Shown here: positions 5,682 to 6,762 of the stretch, piece after piece
Position numbering within the stretch: the first letter of the stretch is position 1
How the letters are laid out: each line of letters starts with the position of its first letter
Origin: an archaeon
GTDB lineage: Archaea > Nanobdellota > Nanobdellia > SCGC-AAA011-G17 > PNOQ01
Direction of reading: 5' to 3'
Length of the DNA: 6,762 nt
Assembly (NCBI GenBank): GCA_021107835.1
Contig: JAIOSD010000017.1
Coordinates: forward strand, 1-6,762
The notes under the pieces: generated by a model
Databases searched by the model: none
What the model was told of the DNA's origin: nothing
Seen by the model: only the letters and a program-made list of their open reading frames with translations
Translations under genes and position numbers: made by a program

Positions 5682-5703
5682 ATAAAAAAACGAATAAAAG
5701 ACT

Positions 5704-5713
5704 GTTTATAAAA
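5704..5713 (-). promoter_or_regulatory. TATA box for the lipoprotein gene
   Basis: TTTTATAAAC at -32 to -23 from the ATG at 5681, in the 39-nt gap after aRF1. It is identical to the scpB box and within 1 nt of the same spacing. A T7 run at 5690-5684 lies between the box and the ATG and might also end the aRF1 transcript. Confidence 0.5.
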
Positions 5714-5720
5714 CTATCTT

Positions 5721-6762
5721 TTAAATATTAAACCTCAAAATAGCAGCAACACCTCCAAATTCTTTCAACTGCTTTCCTTCTGTGGTCTCAAGAGATATTA
5801 TTTTAACACTAGCACCAATCTTCTCAGCCTTCCCCTCTAAATCTTCTAATTTAGAATCCTCAACATCCTCAGAAACCAAAACAACATCAACAGCACCAAG
5901 CTGTAAAGCTTTCATAACATCTTCTTCTTTATACACTGCTTTATTACCTCCTTTGGTAGATAAAGCATTAAAAAAGCGTTCCATAATCTTCTTTTCTTCA
6001 ACCAAACCTTCAGCAGCCAAAACATCATGACTTTTATCAACCAATTCTTTTAATCCAAAATCTCCAGTATAGCTTAAATCCTTAACTCCAATCACTTTTT
6101 CTTTAACTCTTGTCTGAAGATAGTCTCCAGCCAAAAATTCTTCCTTAGTCATACCAGGACCACCAAGTAAAATGCCTTTTAATTCAGTCATCTCAGCAAA
6201 CTCTTCATTAACAGCTCTTCCAATTCTTTTGTAAAACTCATGTGCCGCTTCTTCACGAATTCTCGCATACCTAGCTTGGCTATTATGAACTAGCACACAA
6301 TTAGCAATAAAATTTTTGTTCTCAACAGAAATATCCGACATAGGTACCTTTCTATTAGAGATTTCAATAGATTTAATCTTAACAGGAATTAAATTATAAC
6401 CCAACACCAATTTAAGCCTATTATATAATTCTTCATTCTCCGATTTTATCTTTTCCATGAAGTTTTTCTTAAAAACGGGTTTACTCATCCCCCTCTTGTT
6501 ATAAAAAAAGTTAGAAACATTCTTAAAATTCTGCTTCATATATCCATGGCTCTCCAATAAGTTTCTAATCTCCTTCCCATTCTCACATATTTGCCGAACA
6601 TTAGACTTTATCCCCCTTTTATTCACTAAAGAAGTTAATTTATTCTTTTTAATACTATAACTAAAATCAATTTCATTTTTAAATATTTTTAAAGATTCTC
6701 TTTCAGTAATTCTCAATGTATATCTTGGATTATCACTATAAGGATTTCTTCTATTATCATAT
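5721..6762 (-). CDS. prf1: Peptide chain release factor aRF1 interrupted by an intein (partial, 5' end beyond window)
   Basis: aRF1 reads all three stop codons and triggers release of the finished protein through its GGQ loop. The frame is open to the right edge, so the N-terminal domain, GGQ and intein start lie outside. The visible part has two sections. Bases 6762-6282 encode intein sequence ending ENKNFIANCVLVHN. Bases 6281-5721 encode 186 residues of C-terminal extein. That extein starts SQARYARIREEAAHEFYKRIG, aligning with the residues right after GGQ in eRF1/aRF1. It then has GILLGGPGM, LSYTGDFGLKELVDKS, MKALQLGAVDVVLVSE and the family's characteristic ending EFGGVAAILRFNI. The CXXC zinc mini-domain usual in archaeal domain 3 is missing between VSE and GASVKIIS. 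Pelota is excluded by the match downstream of GGQ. The TTG at 6716 is not the start, because coding continues upstream of it. The intein must splice for a working factor. Confidence 0.93.
   Translation of the reverse strand, partial: YDNRRNPYSDNPRYTLRITERESLKIFKNEIDFSYSIKKNKLTSLVNKRGIKSNVRQICENGKEIRNLLESHGYMKQNFKNVSNFFYNKRGMSKPVFKKNFMEKIKSENEELYNRLKLVLGYNLIPVKIKSIEISNRKVPMSDISVENKNFIANCVLVHNSQARYARIREEAAHEFYKRIGRAVNEEFAEMTELKGILLGGPGMTKEEFLAGDYLQTRVKEKVIGVKDLSYTGDFGLKELVDKSHDVLAAEGLVEEKKIMERFFNALSTKGGNKAVYKEEDVMKALQLGAVDVVLVSEDVEDSKLEDLEGKAEKIGASVKIISLETTEGKQLKEFGGVAAILRFNI
6282..6762 (-). mobile_element. Intein in aRF1, C-terminal part with homing-endonuclease-like region (partial)
   Basis: This is a protein-splicing element translated in frame with aRF1. 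The C-terminal splicing blocks are clear: SDISVENKNFIAN (block F, about 6335-6297) and CVLVHN followed by Ser (block G). The penultimate His and terminal Asn needed for Asn cyclisation are present, and Ser is the +1 nucleophile. PVKIKSIEI just before them is also typical. Upstream, NPRYTLRITERESLKIFKNEIDF and the following K/N-rich helical stretch resemble the region after the second LAGLIDADG motif of intein homing endonucleases. The catalytic motifs themselves would lie right of the window, so nuclease activity is inferred. About 160 residues are visible with no stop. The Asn/Lys-rich intein contrasts with the Glu/Ala/Gly-richer extein, which fits a separate origin. Confidence 0.9.

Noticed and set aside
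5782..6030. Plus-strand open frame opposite aRF1
   Set aside because: It is antisense to conserved aRF1 domain 3 and is Ser/Thr-rich with no motif.
5721..6281. Pelota (aRF1 paralogue) instead of aRF1
   Set aside because: Pelota has no GGQ domain of this kind. The SxxRYxRIRxEAxHEFYKRIG stretch and the EFGGVAAILRF ending match release factor, not Pelota.
6714..6716. TTG as the start of the aRF1-containing frame
   Set aside because: The frame is open for 15 more codons to the window edge, and the sequence there (NPRYT just before TTG-encoded Leu) continues the homing-endonuclease-like region. It is an internal Leu codon.

Overview
The window looks like a piece of an AT-rich genome from a DPANN-type archaeon (Pacearchaeota/Woesearchaeota-like). 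It carries an archaeal sliding clamp, transcript-cleavage factor TFS, RNA polymerase subunit L (Rpo11), MBF1, an ER-type signal peptidase and archaeal release factor aRF1. It also has two protein styles that I associate with DPANN genomes: a signal peptidase with a Trp/Glu-rich insertion and a membrane-tethered thioredoxin-fold protein. The lineage is inferred from gene content and protein style, not from a search.

Every gene I can support lies on the minus strand, so transcription runs right to left. From the right edge: (1) aRF1, cut by the window edge and interrupted by an intein. The intein ends ...LVHN at 6282 and the extein resumes with Ser at 6281. By alignment to the family this Ser directly follows the catalytic GGQ motif. 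(2) A small putative lipoprotein whose lipobox region is tandemly duplicated (39 bp, 13 residues). (3) ScpB, a partner of SMC in chromosome organisation. (4) A membrane GT2 glycosyltransferase overlapping a membrane-anchored thioredoxin-fold protein that lacks the CXXC site. (5) MBF1. (6) A tight rpoL - signal peptidase - TFS cluster (3-nt gap, then a 4-nt ATGA overlap), followed after 53 nt by PCNA. (7) The first 27 codons of a membrane protein beginning MSKRGQASIF, which runs off the left edge and has no counterpart on the other strand.

Regulation appears simple. TATA-like boxes (TTTATAAA / TTTTATAAAC) sit about 22-32 nt upstream of the start codons of the left-edge gene, the glycosyltransferase, scpB and the lipoprotein gene, and no clear Shine-Dalgarno sequences are seen. 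This is the layout of leaderless archaeal transcripts. Short T-runs often lie directly before the next start and may terminate the upstream transcript.

Most of the window is housekeeping information-processing and envelope biology. The most notable item is the intein placed at the peptidyl-tRNA hydrolysis site of the translation termination factor. It is followed by the missing C-terminal zinc mini-domain of the same aRF1 and by the duplicated lipobox. There is no gene-free stretch longer than 300 bases, and I see no tRNA, rRNA, CRISPR array or insertion sequence.
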